DNA from: Coffea arabica
Taxonomy: Eukaryota > Streptophyta > Magnoliopsida > Gentianales > Rubiaceae
Assembly (NCBI RefSeq): GCF_036785885.1
Contig: NC_092316.1
Span: 49,361,001-49,425,000 of the forward strand
Length of the DNA stretch: 64,000 bases
Direction of reading: 5' to 3'
Position numbers and translations under genes: made by a program. The first letter of the stretch is position 1. Each line of letters opens with the position of its first letter. This document shows, piece by piece, positions 49,212-60,653 of this stretch. A model generated the notes under the pieces. That model was given only the letters and a program-made list of their open reading frames with translations, was not told the DNA's origin and did not search any database.

Positions 49212-52200
49212 ATGAAGATAGTGGTGTGGAACTGTCGAGGTGTGGGTGGCCCCTTGGCAGTTCCCCAACTGAAAAAGGTTCTGCTCCTGCACTCTCCAAG
49301 CATGGTGTTTTTGTGCAAGACCAAAAATCAGGAAAAGTATATGAAGGAAATCCAGAGAAAGATCAAGTGTGATAAGAGCTACATAGTCAATCCTAAAGGT
49401 AAAGCAGGTGGTTTAGCTCTTTTTTGAAAAGTTGAGCTGAATATTGTGGACATCAATGTCACCAACTTTTGTATAGAAGCGTGTATAGAGGATCAGGAAC
49501 TCAAATGCCAATGGTGGCTAATAAGGATATATGCCAGCACGGAAGACCAAACAAGAAGAGAACAATGGAAGTACATTGAACAGAGGAAGAGAATATGGGG
49601 AGATAGGTGGATAGTTACTAGGGATTTCAATGACATAAGGTCCAATGAAGAAAAATGAGGGGTATGGGAGTTTTAAAGATTTCAACAACTTCATAAAGGA
49701 AAATGTGTTAGTGGATATCGGGTATGAAGGAGTTTCATGGAATTAGAGCAACTTGTGGGAAGGGGATGGAGAGGTCAAACAAAGGTTAGATAGGTGTTTG
49801 GGAAGTGTAGGCTGGGTGCAACTGTTTGACATATCAACATGCACTCATATTGAGAAAGAAGCCTCAGACCATTGCATTCTTGTGTTAGATACTTACCCAA
49901 CCAACAGAAAATACAATAGAAGATTCTTTTTTTATCAGAGATGGACTAGGAATCCAAAGTCAAAAGAAGTGATCCAAATGGCATGGGATAAAGAACAAAG
50001 AGGGTCAAGGATGTTCAAAGTGGCAAGAAAAATCAAAGAATGCATATTTGGTCTATTGGAGCGGAACAAAAAGATCAGAGGCAATTCGCGAGTAAGAATA
50101 AATGAAATCAAGAATCAGCTGGAAAATGCAAAAGCTAGAAAGGATCCAAACAAGAAAAGCCTGATGACCAATTTGAAAATGCAGTTGAGCAAGGCATACA
50201 AAGAGGAAGAGTTATATTGGAGCCAAAAATCAAGAAACAGATGGCTAAAAGAAGGAGATAAAAACACAGCTTTCTTCCACCTTAGTGTGATGGCAAAGAG
50301 AAAAAGGAACAGGATCAGCTTACTCCAGAAGTCAAATGGTGAATGGTGTATGAATGTCTAGGACATCCAAAGGGAACTTTGCAACCACTATAGAGAACTT
50401 TTCACCACAGGGGAGTCCAAAGATATGGAGCGGATCTTAGAAGCAATGCCCCATACTATTACCAAGCAGATGAATGAAAGACTAATTAAGCTAGTTGAAG
50501 AAAAAGAAATCAAAGTAGCCATTTTTTCTATGCACCCGAACAAAGAACCAGGTATAGACGGCATGTCCACTCTGTTCTTCCAGCATTATTGGCAAATTAT
50601 TTAGGTTGACATTGTGAATACTGTGAATAGCTTTTTTCATAGTGGCAATATCCTCAAATCTATCAATGAAACCCTCATTACCCTAATACCTAAAGTGGAA
50701 AACCCAGTCAATCTAACCAATTATAGACCTATTAGACTTTGCACTGTTTTGTACAAAATCATAGCCAAGATTGTAGCAAATAGGCTCAAGACTATTCTTA
50801 AGCACTGCGTTAGTCCCTCTTAGTCAGCTTTCATTTCGAGAAGACAGATCCTAGACAATGTAGTGATAGCTCATGAACTTATCCATTTCTTAAAAAAACA
50901 AAAGAATAGGAAAAAATGGATTCATGACCATTAAACTTGACATGTCCAAAATCCATGACAGGGTTGAGTGGACTTTTCTGGGGAGATTGATGATGAAAAT
51001 GGGTTTCTGCCCAATATTTATGAATTGGATCATGGCTTGTATTTCCACTATTCCATACTCCCTTAATCTAAATGGTGAGAAAGTATGAAAGGTTAAGCCT
51101 AGCAGGGGTATTAGACAAGGTGACCTTTGTCACCCTATCTTTTTGTTATATGTGTTGAAGGACTTTCTTGCCCAATTAAGAAGGCTGTGGATCAAAAGAT
51201 ACTAACCGGCATGAAAATTTGCAAAGATTCCCCTATGGCCTCGTATTTGTTTTTTGCGGATGACTCAATATTATGCTGTAAAGTCGATGAATAGGAGGCT
51301 GTGAAAAGTGATGGATATCTTAGTACGATATGGCAGAGCTTCAGGACAGATGGTAAATTTTGACAAATTTGTAGTCTACTTCAGCAGAAACACACCACAG
51401 AGGACCAAAAGGAGAGTATGCAGAGCAATGGACAATATGAAGCAAGCAACCAGTGGCAAATACCTTGGACTACCTATGACCATAGGTGGAACCAAGAATC
51501 TGGTTTTTGGCAATATAAAGTGCAAGGTTAACAGCAAGCTGCACAGGTGGAAACAAAAATTACTGAGTCAAGAGGGCAAAGAAGTACTTGTTAAAGCTGT
51601 CATCATGGCCATGCCCTCGTATGCAATGTCTTGCTTTAGACTCCCTAAAGGTCTATGCAAGGATATCAGCAGGAGAGTTGCCAACTTTTGGTGGGAAAGT
51701 AAGGATAACAGAACGAAAGCGCATTGGGCCAGCTAGAAGAAGTTATCAAAAGTTAAAGGGAACGGTGGCATAGGCATTCAAGATTTGGAATCCTTTAACT
51801 CGGCCCTGCTTGCTAGGCAAATTTGGAGAATTTTAACTGCTCCAAATTTGTTAGCAAGCAAGGTAGTAAAGGTAAAAATATATGAAAAAAGATGGTTGGA
51901 TAGACAATGACCCTCCACAGTCAGCATAATGGGCTTGGAAAAGCATTCATAGTGCAAGGCAAATTCTTCTGAAATGCTTGTGGAAAAGAGTGAGGGATGG
52001 GAGTAGTATTGATATATGGAGCGACAAGTGGATAACAGGGAGGCCAAATGGAAGAGTAACCACAAGAAAACCAGAAAATTGTGAATTGGAAAAAGTAAGT
52101 GATCTCATAGATAATGGGAAATGGAACACAAAAGTGCTACAGCAATGGTTCAACACCTCAGATGTAGAACTGATAGCAAGCATCCCCATCAGCTGCTTTA

Positions 52201-53340
52201 AAAGGAAGGATAGATTTTTCTGGAAACACTCTGCATCAGGAAACTATACTGTTAAATCTGGTTACATGCTGGCCAGAGAGGAAATCAAACAACAAGATCC
52301 GAAAGAAGCTGAAAGAGTAGAAACAAGTTGGGAAAGAAGCAAACAAATATGTGGAAAAAGATGTGGGGTCTCAATATCAAACTCAAACACAAACATTTCA
52401 TGTGGAAGTGTCCCGTCAAAGAGCTTATATACGCGCAAACAGGAGAAGGAGACAACAACATTTGTAATGGTTGTGGTGAAGATATCGAAACCCTAGAACA
52501 CATGTTTTTCTATTGTCCTGAAGTGCAGAAGGTATGGAAAATTGCCTCCTATCAGATGGGATGGTTTGGAAAATCTACAGCACAACATCTGGAAATGGTG
52601 GCAAGCAGTTATGAGGACGGGAACAAAGAAACAAGGTACGGACCACATAAATCTCACTGTAACCATATAGTGGTACTGTGGAAAGCAAGAAACAAAAAGA
52701 TCTTTGAAGAGGAAACAAGAGATGCTCTAAGGACTGTGCAAAAAGACGCAAAAGGAATGGATGGAATTTGACAAAGCAATGTAGAAGCAGAAGAAACAAG
52801 TAGTAGCACTCACACAATTCAGCAACACCAAAGGAAGTGGAAGCCACCTAAGGAAGGCATCATTATAATCAACACAAATGCTGCTATCTCAACTAAGATG
52901 ATTAGAACTGGCAAAAATATCATAGCAAGGAACTCGACAGGGAAAATTCTTGGAGCAATGGGGCTGGTAGAACACAAAAGGGGAGAAGCAAGCACTGAAG
53001 AAGCTCTAGCTGTAAAAGTAGCATTAATGATGGCAAAAAATGTAGGTTGGACTAAAATAGACGTCCAGACAGACTGCAATGGAGTGATAGATTAGATAGA
53101 GGCAAATGAAATGCCAAAGGGAAATCTAGCAACTATCTTGGTAGACATTGTAGAGTTAAGGAAAGACTTTGAACTGTGTAGTTTTTCTTTTGTCCATCAA
53201 ACCGGAAATCAATGTAGTTATATGCTAGCTCAACATGCAGTAAAGCTAGTTAATGACTTAAATTGGGAAAATCATTTCCCAGTGTGGCTAACCGACTTAG
53301 CTCGAAATTATTTGAGTGCAGTTGCCCTTTTTTGTAATTA
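49212..53340 (+). pseudogene. LINE ORF2 (endonuclease, reverse transcriptase, RNase H), inactivated
   Basis: Domains in order: an apurinic-type endonuclease starting MKIVVWNCRGVGGPLAV (49212), with RDFND near 49620 where a GDFN motif is usual, QRLDR near 49785 and ASDHC near 49865. Then reverse transcriptase with NYRPIRLCTVLYKIIAKIVA near 50730 and the FADDS catalytic motif near 51255, then YLGLPMTIGG, then a zf-RVT segment (NGCGEDIETLEHMFFYCPEV). Last is RNase H, whose first catalytic Asp is Asn (INTNAA near 52875). In-frame stops occur at about 49427, 49658, 50361, 50603 and 50821, with frameshifts after 50930. It encodes no working protein. Confidence 0.92.
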
Positions 53341-53400
53341 ACCCTTGTAATGTCAAATGTTAATATAAATCTTGTTATCATTTGTTAAAAAAAAAAAAAA

Positions 53401-54202
53401 AACAATTGTGTATTGCTCTTTTTTGTAATAACGAGGTCCAGCTTTATTATAACCATCGTGGATCCCATGAGAGAGCAATTATTATCTACTTTTTTATATC
53501 CAACCCACATAAATGCCCACAAAGTTAATAAGGATTAATCATTTTTCCTTTTGGAGTGAAATTTAGGAATCTAGAAGGAGGAAAAATTTAAATCTAGAAC
53601 CTCTAAGTCTTGGAGCAGATTAAGCATCTACTTGTCACTCAGGATCACAATTAATTTTCTTTAGCAATTTAAAGGAAACTCTAAGCAAGAAGAATGTTTT
53701 TTTTGTTAGTTTAAAGGAAACTTTAAGGAATAAGAAAGAGAGAGTTTAACAGATGTTTAGTACGTAATTCTTAAAAGAACTTTTATTTTTTGTCTATTCT
53801 CTTTATATGTATTTCAACTATCTTTTAATTTCATATACATTACGTCTCAAAAAATATTACTTTTCTAGAAATGCCACCAAAAGTTCCCAAAAGATGAAAT
53901 CCAAATAGGAAAATTTTACAGTTACCTAATTGACGTCATACAATTTAAACTAAGTTTGAGATGAAGTGGATTATTGTGCTTCTAGTTTTCTACGTTAGAT
54001 GGGGGAGTTGAAGAAGTCCCAAAGCTCAAATAGCACTCTAGAGCAGCCGTTTAAGGATTAAAATTAATTACACTAAGAATAGTTTGTAAGTTTAATCATA
54101 TGATAACTTTTAGTCTTAGAATGTCATATAGTTAAACAAAGCTCTATCTAAAAACTAAAAGGATCTTGCCACTACATAGAAATCCAATATCTCTGGGTTC
54201 AA
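53401..54202. other. Right part of duplication unit 2 after the LINE
   Basis: Continues the homology to unit 1 from 40751 to 41345 up to about 54065. A short unit-2-specific AT-rich piece follows. No gene. Confidence 0.6.
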
Positions 54203-54364
54203 GTTGAACCCATTTATATAGAAGTTCAGAAAACTCAAATCGAAAATGAATTTGAAATACAACCAAAAATAAAAATTAACATAGTTGAACCCATTTATAT
54301 AGAAGTTCAGAAAACTCAAATCGAAAATGAATTTGAAATACAACCAAAAATAAAAATTAACATT
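54203..54364. repeat. 81-bp tandem duplication
   Basis: Two consecutive copies with a period of exactly 81 bases (start GTTGAACCCATTTATATAGA at 54203 and 54284) that are essentially identical. That implies a recent event. An (AT)n run follows at about 54388-54412. The 27-codon repeat that results in a minus-strand frame is low-complexity and not taken as coding. Confidence 0.9.
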
Positions 54365-54381
54365 TTCAAAATAAATAAATA

Positions 54382-54415
<34 letters not shown>

Positions 54416-54501
54416 TTCAAGGAGGACTTCCTTCTTCCTATGATTGAAACAGATTTTGGACAACAAAATCCAAATTCATATCCAATTCATCATCCACATT
54501 A

Positions 54502-54945
54502 TGAGTGCATTCCAGTTGAGTTGAACTCGAATAGTATACTACTGGAACTCGACTCGAGGTAAAATAACTGCGCTTGAACTCGAGCTCGACTTCAATTTAT
54601 CTCATTCAAGCTCGAGTTTAACTAAATCTAATCGAATCAAATCAAAGTCAGTCAAGCGTAATCGAATTTAATCAAACCTATTCAACTCTAATCAATCTCA
54701 CGTAATAAAAATTAATAGTTCACATATAATTTTAAATAAAAGATATTATTGATATTTTACAATAATAAATATTAGTATATATATATGTGTGATATTATAG
54801 AAAAAAAAACTTAATTAGATTCATCGAACTTTCGAGTACAAAATATAGGAAGTCAATGACTTGTGAGCTCAAACGAGTAAGCTTGAACTAAATCAAAACA
54901 AGCCCGAGTCGAGCTATTTGTTCAGCATCACCCTAATCAACGCTA
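54502..54945. mobile_element. TCGAGC-rich hAT-like MITE, copy 1
   Basis: Dense in GAACTCGA, CTCGAGCTCGA and GAGTCGAGCT words near both ends, with an AT-rich centre and no ORF. Same family as 58489-58901. Borders are approximate; no target duplication could be fixed here. Confidence 0.5.
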
Positions 54946-55433
54946 ACTTATTCGTTCTATTGACTTACTAATTTTGCAGTTTACGTATAAAAGCTAACTC
55001 ACGCTATAGGTTACCGAAAAGCTAGCATTTAGTTTAGAAGTTATACTTATGAAATTTAAAGAATTGGTGCAAAGAACAAAGCAAAATGACAAAAGTGGAA
55101 AAGAAAACAAAAATTGCCCGCAAGGGGCATTCATACGAAGATCCTAGCTGAATGACTAGTACCAGTGCCACTAACAGAGTCAGGACCTTTAACCGGTGGA
55201 GGCAATATTATACCTTAAAGATTTTGGTAATAAAATCAGGTTGATTACTTAGGCAAATCAAGGTGAAATAGAGCACACTAGTGCAAACAGGAAATAGAAT
55301 GAAAATTAAATGTTGGCAATTGTTTCATGGCCGATTAAAAGAAAGTAGGCAAAATAGTACTACCAAATCATATGCTAGAACAGACCAGAGTGCATTTCTT
55401 GGTCAACCATCTTGGAAAATTCTGTACATATAT

Positions 55434-55480
55434 TCCACTGTGCACGATTCAAAGAAAATGCTACAAATTCATCACAGGGA
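55434..55480 (-). ncRNA. Weak box C/D-like unit, type E, copy 2
   Basis: Minus strand: C box GTGATGA at 55475-55469, followed by a sequence matching the type E unit at 56501-56549 (ATTTGTA, then TTTCTTTGAATC). The D box position reads CAGT instead of CTGA. Probably a decayed copy. Confidence 0.25.
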
Positions 55481-56047
55481 AACTCACAATCCGATGAGGT
55501 AGAATAAAATTATTACAAAACACAAAAACCATATGGAAATTTAAACAGTCCAAAATCAAGTTGTAATTCACTCTAATCTATTTGTCATATGGACTAATCA
55601 CATTTCCAGTTTGCATATAAAAGCCAACTTCTGCTACAGGTTACTGAAATCGAGTATTCAGTTTAGAAGTTTTATGGAAAAAAAAAAATTACAGAATTGG
55701 TACAAGTAAGAAAGCAAGAAGATAAAAAAGAGCCAAGGAAAACAAGGATTGCATGCAGGGGTGTTTATCCTAAAACCAGAATTAGTAGTGTGAATAATCT
55801 CCAGCAATGAATGTTTTGTGGAGGTCACTCATAAAAGTAACAACTAATCTCATCTGTAATACATGGGACAATTTTTTCACCTCATAGACAAGATCAATAA
55901 TTTGTTAGTACCCGGTTTTTGTCTTAATATGTAAAAGAATTGAGGTTTACAAAGAACAAAATGTGCAAGTTCATACCAGCCGTATCCAAATTCCAGAATG
56001 AGTGGTTAAAACAGGAGAGGGAAACAGCCAAAGAAAAGTAGAAGTAA

Positions 56048-56140
56048 ATTGCCTCAGAAGTCAGAGGTGGTGAAAATCACATATCATCATGGTTATTTCT
56101 GATGAAATGTTGTGCAGTAATAACTGCTCATCATAGGCAA
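56048..56140 (-). ncRNA. Box C/D snoRNA-like, type D, copy 2 (diverged guide)
   Basis: Minus strand, read 5' to 3': TTTGCCT, C box ATGATGA (56134-56128), an internal C'-like ATGATGA near 56091, two CTGA motifs (56064-56061 and 56057-56054), then GGCAA. The terminal stem TTGCC/GGCAA is intact. The guide beside the inner CTGA reads ATTTTCACCACCT, two changes from the 18S-complementary version in copy 1 at 60196-60277. It is structurally sound but its target match is weakened. Confidence 0.6.
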
Positions 56141-56230
56141 ATTCAAGCAAATTACTTCAGGCAAATCAGCCAAAACATGGTGAATTAGAGCACAAAAGTG
56201 CAAACAGAAAATAAATGAAAAAAAAATTGA

Positions 56231-56313
56231 GGGCCTCAGTTGCTGCGATGATGTTAAACATAATCATATGGTTACGTCATAACATGTGTAACATATGCAT
56301 GCATCACTGGCCC
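56231..56313 (-). ncRNA. Box C/D snoRNA-like, type C, copy 2
   Basis: Minus strand: stem GGGCC, C box GTGATGC (one change from RTGATGA, 56307-56301), D box CTGA (56239-56236), stem GGCCC. The stem is perfect over five pairs. Next to the D box it shares AACATCATCGCAG with copy 1 at 60391-60463, so that stretch is the likely guide. I cannot name its target. Confidence 0.6.
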
Positions 56314-56500
56314 TTTTTTCTTGGGAAATCAGAACAGCCTTCCCAGAAAAGAAAATAGGCAAAATGGTTCTACCAAATATGATTATTCTCCATGTGGGGT
56401 GCCTAATTTTTTTCCCCCTTTCTGGGTAGGGGCTTGATGAGAAGAGCACCATTGAAACGATGCTTCAAAAATCTTGCAAGATTCTGTACTGATATTGGCC

Positions 56501-56549
56501 TCAGCTAAAATGATTCAAAGAAATTGTTACAGATTCATCACAGGAAACG
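56501..56549 (-). ncRNA. Weak box C/D-like unit, type E, copy 1
   Basis: Minus strand: C box GTGATGA (56541-56535) and D box CTGA (56504-56501) only 30 bases apart, with a poor terminal stem. It is included because its relative position, just upstream of types C and D, is repeated in a second copy at 55434-55480. Confidence 0.3.
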
Positions 56550-56559
56550 ATGTTGCATC

Positions 56560-58194
56560 TTAAGATATGATTAACAATTAGCTTTGATGAAATATGTAGA
56601 AGCTCAAGGGAAAAAGATAGGGGACACAAAAAAATGTTAGCCCTTTTCTTCTGGATTAATGAAGAAGAACAAGAAACAATACCAACTGGTTATAATTCAA
56701 GGAACAAAAGTGGCAAGGATAAAAAAAAAAAAAAAAAAAATTATCCCAGGTAAAGGAAATCCAGAATCCAATTAGATTTTGAGAGCTAGAAGTGTAATCT
56801 AGAAAGAGCTCCTTCTAGAGGATAAAAAGAAACAACGGGATCTGTTGTCAGCTTTAGATTTCAACTCTTCGCACAGTTTAAAAATGGTTGAAAGACTATA
56901 GGTTGGTTCCAGATGGCATGCCAACGTTCACCAGAAATTAGATAAAGATAAGGCACTTGACGAAGTCATTATTGTCTTTCCAGTGCACTTACAAATAAAG
57001 CATATATGAAATAAGTATCTTAGGTGTCACTTCTTCCACAGAGAGGTAAATTTATGCACTCACTTCACGTATCTTTTAAGTATCACCCTTTTGTTTCAAT
57101 ATATACACACATATATATATATATATATGTATCACCCTTTCACTTTTTTTTTTCTTTTTTGAAAGACGATGATAATTATATAATTTATTTTATTCTAATT
57201 ACAAGAATGGGGGCCTAAAGAGGCTAAATAGCCTATCTTTTAAGTTTCACCCTTTTACAGAAAGGCAAATTTATACACTCACCCACAGGAAGTTATAACT
57301 TTTCAACAGGAAAAAAATATTAATCTTTTCTACCCTGATAGTATATACATTATAAACGTTAAATGAATAATAACTATGTAAAATTGAATTTGAAATTCAA
57401 TTTTTAAACACATTTTATGAATCAAACGATGATAGTATATATACTGTGAATGTATGTAAAATTTACTCAAAAAAAATGTACAGATTCACTTCACAAGGTA
57501 TTATGATTCTAGAGAGTCGTATTGAATGGAAAGATCCTCAGTTTAGTGTGATTATCCCGTGTCATTTATTAACCCTCAAAGCTTATCCAATGAATGCATC
57601 GATCGATTGTTAATTCATTTTACCTGTTTCACTTATTGATCAGAATTTTTTGTATGTCATCACAACTCCTTTTGATGTCTTAAACCAGTGGCTTTTCCTT
57701 TTTCTTTTCTATTCTATTTTTGGCATCACCGTTCTTTTGGTCATTTATAACCTGTGCACATATACTGAGCACAAAATAGGTAAACCGTACTACCTTTGAG
57801 TATCCCTTTAACTATTATAATTAAGTATTCAACGTTTTCATTCTTGCCCATGATGACAAAATAAGTAAATAAACAAAGAAACAGCAACCGCAATAGTCTA
57901 GTCCTACTTTAAGAGGGAAGGAGAAATCCCTGCTAACTTGGCACATTTGGGGGGCCAAAGGAAGAGATCCAACCTCCAGATCGACTGGGTATAGCCAGCA
58001 TCATATTGAGTCACACTCATGCAACTTTCTGAAAATTTTTTTTTTTAGGAAAGAAAGCACCACGCTTCCCTTGTAAACGCTAGGCGCGATTCGAATTCCC
58101 GGCATCCGTGCAAGATGCAAGACGCAGCTCTAGGAAGCCCCTGCTGGCCATTAAATCAAAGCCCAGTGAATTCTTTCTTATACACGGCTACATA
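56560..58194. other. 1.6 kb inside the snoRNA region with no recognised unit
   Basis: AT-rich DNA. A (TA) run is at about 57107-57128. A stretch at 57160-57230 resembles 36855-36925. No C/D unit and no ORF is convincing. Confidence 0.5.
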
Positions 58195-58247
58195 TTTATG
58201 GCAACACAGTGAACACTCCATCATTCGTCCTTCCCATCAGGAAATTT

Positions 58248-58441
58248 TTTTTTTTTTTTTTTTTTGTCAACACAGTGGGTATCTAGGTCGGTGGACTGAT
58301 TACCGTACGACCCAACTAATCCCACTGCGTGACCGAGAGAGACTGCCCAACATCACCGACCAGGTAAACCAGGGGACTCGATCCCTGGACGTGGCTCTCA
58401 CCCAACTGGGCTACAACCACGGAACCGAACCCCGAAGGGCT
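58248..58441 (-). mobile_element. tRNA-derived SINE, minus strand
   Basis: Flanked by CCCATCAGGAAATTT (58233-58247) and CCCATCAAGAAATTT (58442-58456), one mismatch. Minus strand: A-box-like TAGCCCAGTTGG and B-box GGATCGAGTCC in the head, ending in a poly-A tail (T run at 58245-58265 on the plus strand). Its longest ORFs are incidental. Confidence 0.92.
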
Positions 58442-58488
58442 CCCATCAAGAAATTTAGTCATTGAGTTTTGACAGCAAACTATATGGC

Positions 58489-58901
58489 AAGAACTGCAAA
58501 CAAATCGAACCACTCACGAGCTATTCAAGTCGAGAGCTATTCAAGTCGAGTTAAGCAGCTCGAGTCAAGCCTCGACTCGAATTCAATAACTAAATCAAGC
58601 TCAAACTCAAAAATATTAAGTCTGACTCGCGGGTTCGAATATGTATGTATGTGTGTGTGTGTATATATATATTTATTTATTTTAATAATAAAATTACATA
58701 TATATTTCTAATATTTTATTATTTATTAAGAAAAAATATTATTTTATTTATTTTTTTAAAAATAAAATTTTTATTTTTTATTTTTTCGAGCTCGAACTTT
58801 AAATTGACAGCTCGTCGAGTTCGAGTTCGAATTTAATAAAACTAAATCAAGACTCAGATCAATTAGACCAAAACTCGATTCGACTCGACTCGTTTACAGC
58901 T
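58489..58901. mobile_element. TCGAGC-rich hAT-like MITE, copy 2, with 8-bp target duplication
   Basis: Flanks TATATGGC (58481-58488) and TATATAGC (58902-58909) match the single TATATGGC-like site in the partner duplication near 7446. Ends AAGAACTGCAAACAAATCGA and, in reverse, AAGCTGTAAACGAGTCGA are inverted repeats. Both ends are rich in CTCGAG words; the centre is A/T only. Confidence 0.85.
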
Positions 58902-59840
58902 TATATAGCTATCTAAAGAATGTCAAAGATGCTAAATAGCTGCATACATAATTCAAATTTCAGAAGCAAATACAGCAAGAGCAATGGCGTACTAGTAAAC
59001 AAAACAAAGTAATTTTAATAGGATATCATTAGATACCTAAAACCACGACTGAGCCGAATGCAAAGTTAATAGCCTTCATTTTCCTTTAGAAATGTTTATT
59101 ACATTGGATGCCTTTGGAGCCCAGCTTTTGGCTAGACTACAACAAGTAGCACCATTCAAATCTCCGTTCTTAAGAAGTAATCATCAGGCTTTTCATTACC
59201 CTAAGGTTACGTCTAGATTAAACAAAACGCAAGCATACCACATGCAACTTGGGGTAAAACAGGCACACTAACCTAAGTTGCTTAACTGATGGTCATATAA
59301 AGGAGTGAAAGAGCTTTACCTAAAAAGGCTACAAGGAATAACAGCTGAAGGATGCTCTATATACAAATATCCTTAAGAAGTAACCATCAGGCTTTTCATT
59401 GCCCTAGACAAGTCTAGACAACGAAACAGCAAACAAGGCACACACTAAGTAATCAATTAGAAACAAGAAGTACAAAGTCTAAGTTGCTTAACCAATAGTC
59501 TTAGATGACTAAACAAGCTTTGCCAATAACAGCCTCTCTGCATTGACGTTAAAGTTGTCTCAAAAATAGATTATCTTTCCTTTTCCACATTTAGAGCAAC
59601 AACAGGTCACATATCTCATCTGAGATATTGTAACTATAATTCATTCTAAGAAAAACCATCTTAGGTTCTGTATAACTTCTCATTTTTATATGTTACCAAA
59701 TTGTCCATTGAGATTAAAGAGAAAAGCACCAGTAGCAGGAGGTTGAAATTAGTTAAAAAGGAACTTGTCATGTAATAATAACTTTAGCATAGGAGCCGCA
59801 GCCCCAAAATCAGCACAAGCAAAAGTTTGTCTCAAAGCTA

Positions 59841-60195
59841 GTGAAATCACATCTCATCCCTCTTATTCCAGTATACAACTTGGAATTCAATGCACAGCAA
59901 AGACAAACCAAGAAATAGTAGCTCTGGTGCTTGATTATATTGTATCTACCAACCAGTTACCAACATTAGACCAAACCACAAACTGATTTACAGAACAAAG
60001 TGCTGCTTCAATTTCAACTGATTTGGTGCATGCTTGAAATGAATGTGGTTTTGTACCCCAAAAAAAATAAAAAATAAAAAATAAAAAAGAGAAATGTGGT
60101 TTACAGACTACAAACTGCAAGTTCGAAACAAGTAGGAAGATCCAGATTGAAACAGGGGAAAGAAAGCAGACAGCAGATTTTACAAAGAGAAGCTA
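59841..60195. other. Spacer in the snoRNA region
   Basis: No gene or C/D unit recognised. A short AAAAAATAAAAAATAAAAAA tract is at about 60061-60086. Confidence 0.5.
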
Positions 60196-60277
60196 GTTTG
60201 CCTCAGAGGTAGTGACAATTTAATTATCATCACCTAGTTTCTGATAATACATGCAATATATAATCGTCATTGGCAAA
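60196..60277 (-). ncRNA. Box C/D snoRNA, type D copy 1; 13-nt guide to 18S rRNA
   Basis: Minus strand: stem TTTGCC, C box ATGACGA (one change, 60270-60264), internal C' box GTGATGA near 60230, D box CTGA (60206-60203), stem GGCAAA. Directly upstream of the D box is ATTGTCACTACCT, complementary over 13 bases to AGGTAGTGACAAT in plant 18S rRNA as I remember it. By the D-plus-five rule it would direct 2'-O-methylation of the A in GGTAGTG, the position handled by human U83 and yeast snR52. The target assignment rests on memory of the rRNA sequence. Confidence 0.8.
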
Positions 60278-60390
60278 CCAGTATTTCTCCGACGGAAAAA
60301 ACATCATTTATTTGATCTAAAGCAAAATATATAGGGCAGTGTAAAGAAGGAAAAGTAACAGAACTGAAAATAAAAAGAAATAAAAAAAGG

Positions 60391-60463
60391 AGCCTCAGCC
60401 TGCGATGATGTTTCCAGAATCAATATGCCAAATCATGATATTGCAAACATTCATCATTGGCAA
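60391..60463 (-). ncRNA. Box C/D snoRNA-like, type C, copy 1
   Basis: Minus strand: TTGCCA, C box ATGATGA (60457-60451), D box CTGA (60398-60395), GGC. About 70 bases. The stretch before the D box (AACATCATCGCAGG) is conserved with copy 2 at 56231-56313, while the middle has diverged. That pattern suggests guide conservation. Target unknown to me. Confidence 0.65.
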
Positions 60464-60653
60464 TTTCAACTTTGGAACCTCAGCATAAACAAAAAGCTGT
60501 CATGAAAGCTGAGGGCACTTTTTCAAATGAAGTTATAAATGCAACCATGAAACAAGAAGACGCTTCAAAATTCAAGCATTGGCCTATCTTTTAATTGCAC
60601 AAATCCCATGCACAACGAGAAAACCAGTGAAAAATCTTTCAAAAGCTCTACTA

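Larger units (their letters stand above)
48262..53400 (+). mobile_element. L1-type LINE retrotransposon, near full length but dead
   Basis: Flanked by AACAATTGTGTACTGCT (48245-48261) and AACAATTGTGTATTGCT (53401-53417), a 17-bp target duplication with one mismatch. It ends in a poly-A tail at 53387-53402. It carries an ORF1 remnant, then endonuclease, reverse transcriptase, zf-RVT and RNase H in order. Homologous DNA resumes exactly after the tail, matching duplication unit 1 at about 40751, which preserves the empty site (ACTAATTGTGCACTG). Confidence 0.96.
41615..54065. repeat. Segmental tandem duplication, unit 2 (expanded by insertions)
   Basis: Second copy of 36390-41345 in the same orientation. 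Subtracting the LINE (48262-53400), the hAT-like element (46178-47139), the foldback element (about 47165-47920), the TIR element (about 44050-44777) and the MITE (44908-45119) brings it close to the length of unit 1. The part at 42100-42900 has no counterpart in unit 1; its right end resembles a hAT terminus in reverse (TAGAGGTGGCAATTTGTCCC). Confidence 0.9.
58195..59840. repeat. Dispersed duplication, copy 2 (partner at 7390-8305)
   Basis: Same segment as 7390-8305 in the same orientation, sharing for example CCCCAAAATCAGCACAAGCA near 59802 and 8270. It is enlarged by a minus-strand SINE (58248-58441) and a hAT-like element (58489-58901). Both insertions are missing from the other copy, which proves they came later. 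Confidence 0.85.

Noticed and set aside
54155..54466. 103-codon minus-strand ORF with a 27-residue repeat
   Set aside because: The repeat is the 81-bp DNA duplication; composition is Phe/Tyr/Asn-rich as expected from AT-rich non-coding DNA.
58115..58465. 116-codon ORF
   Set aside because: It runs through a SINE and its poly-T tail.
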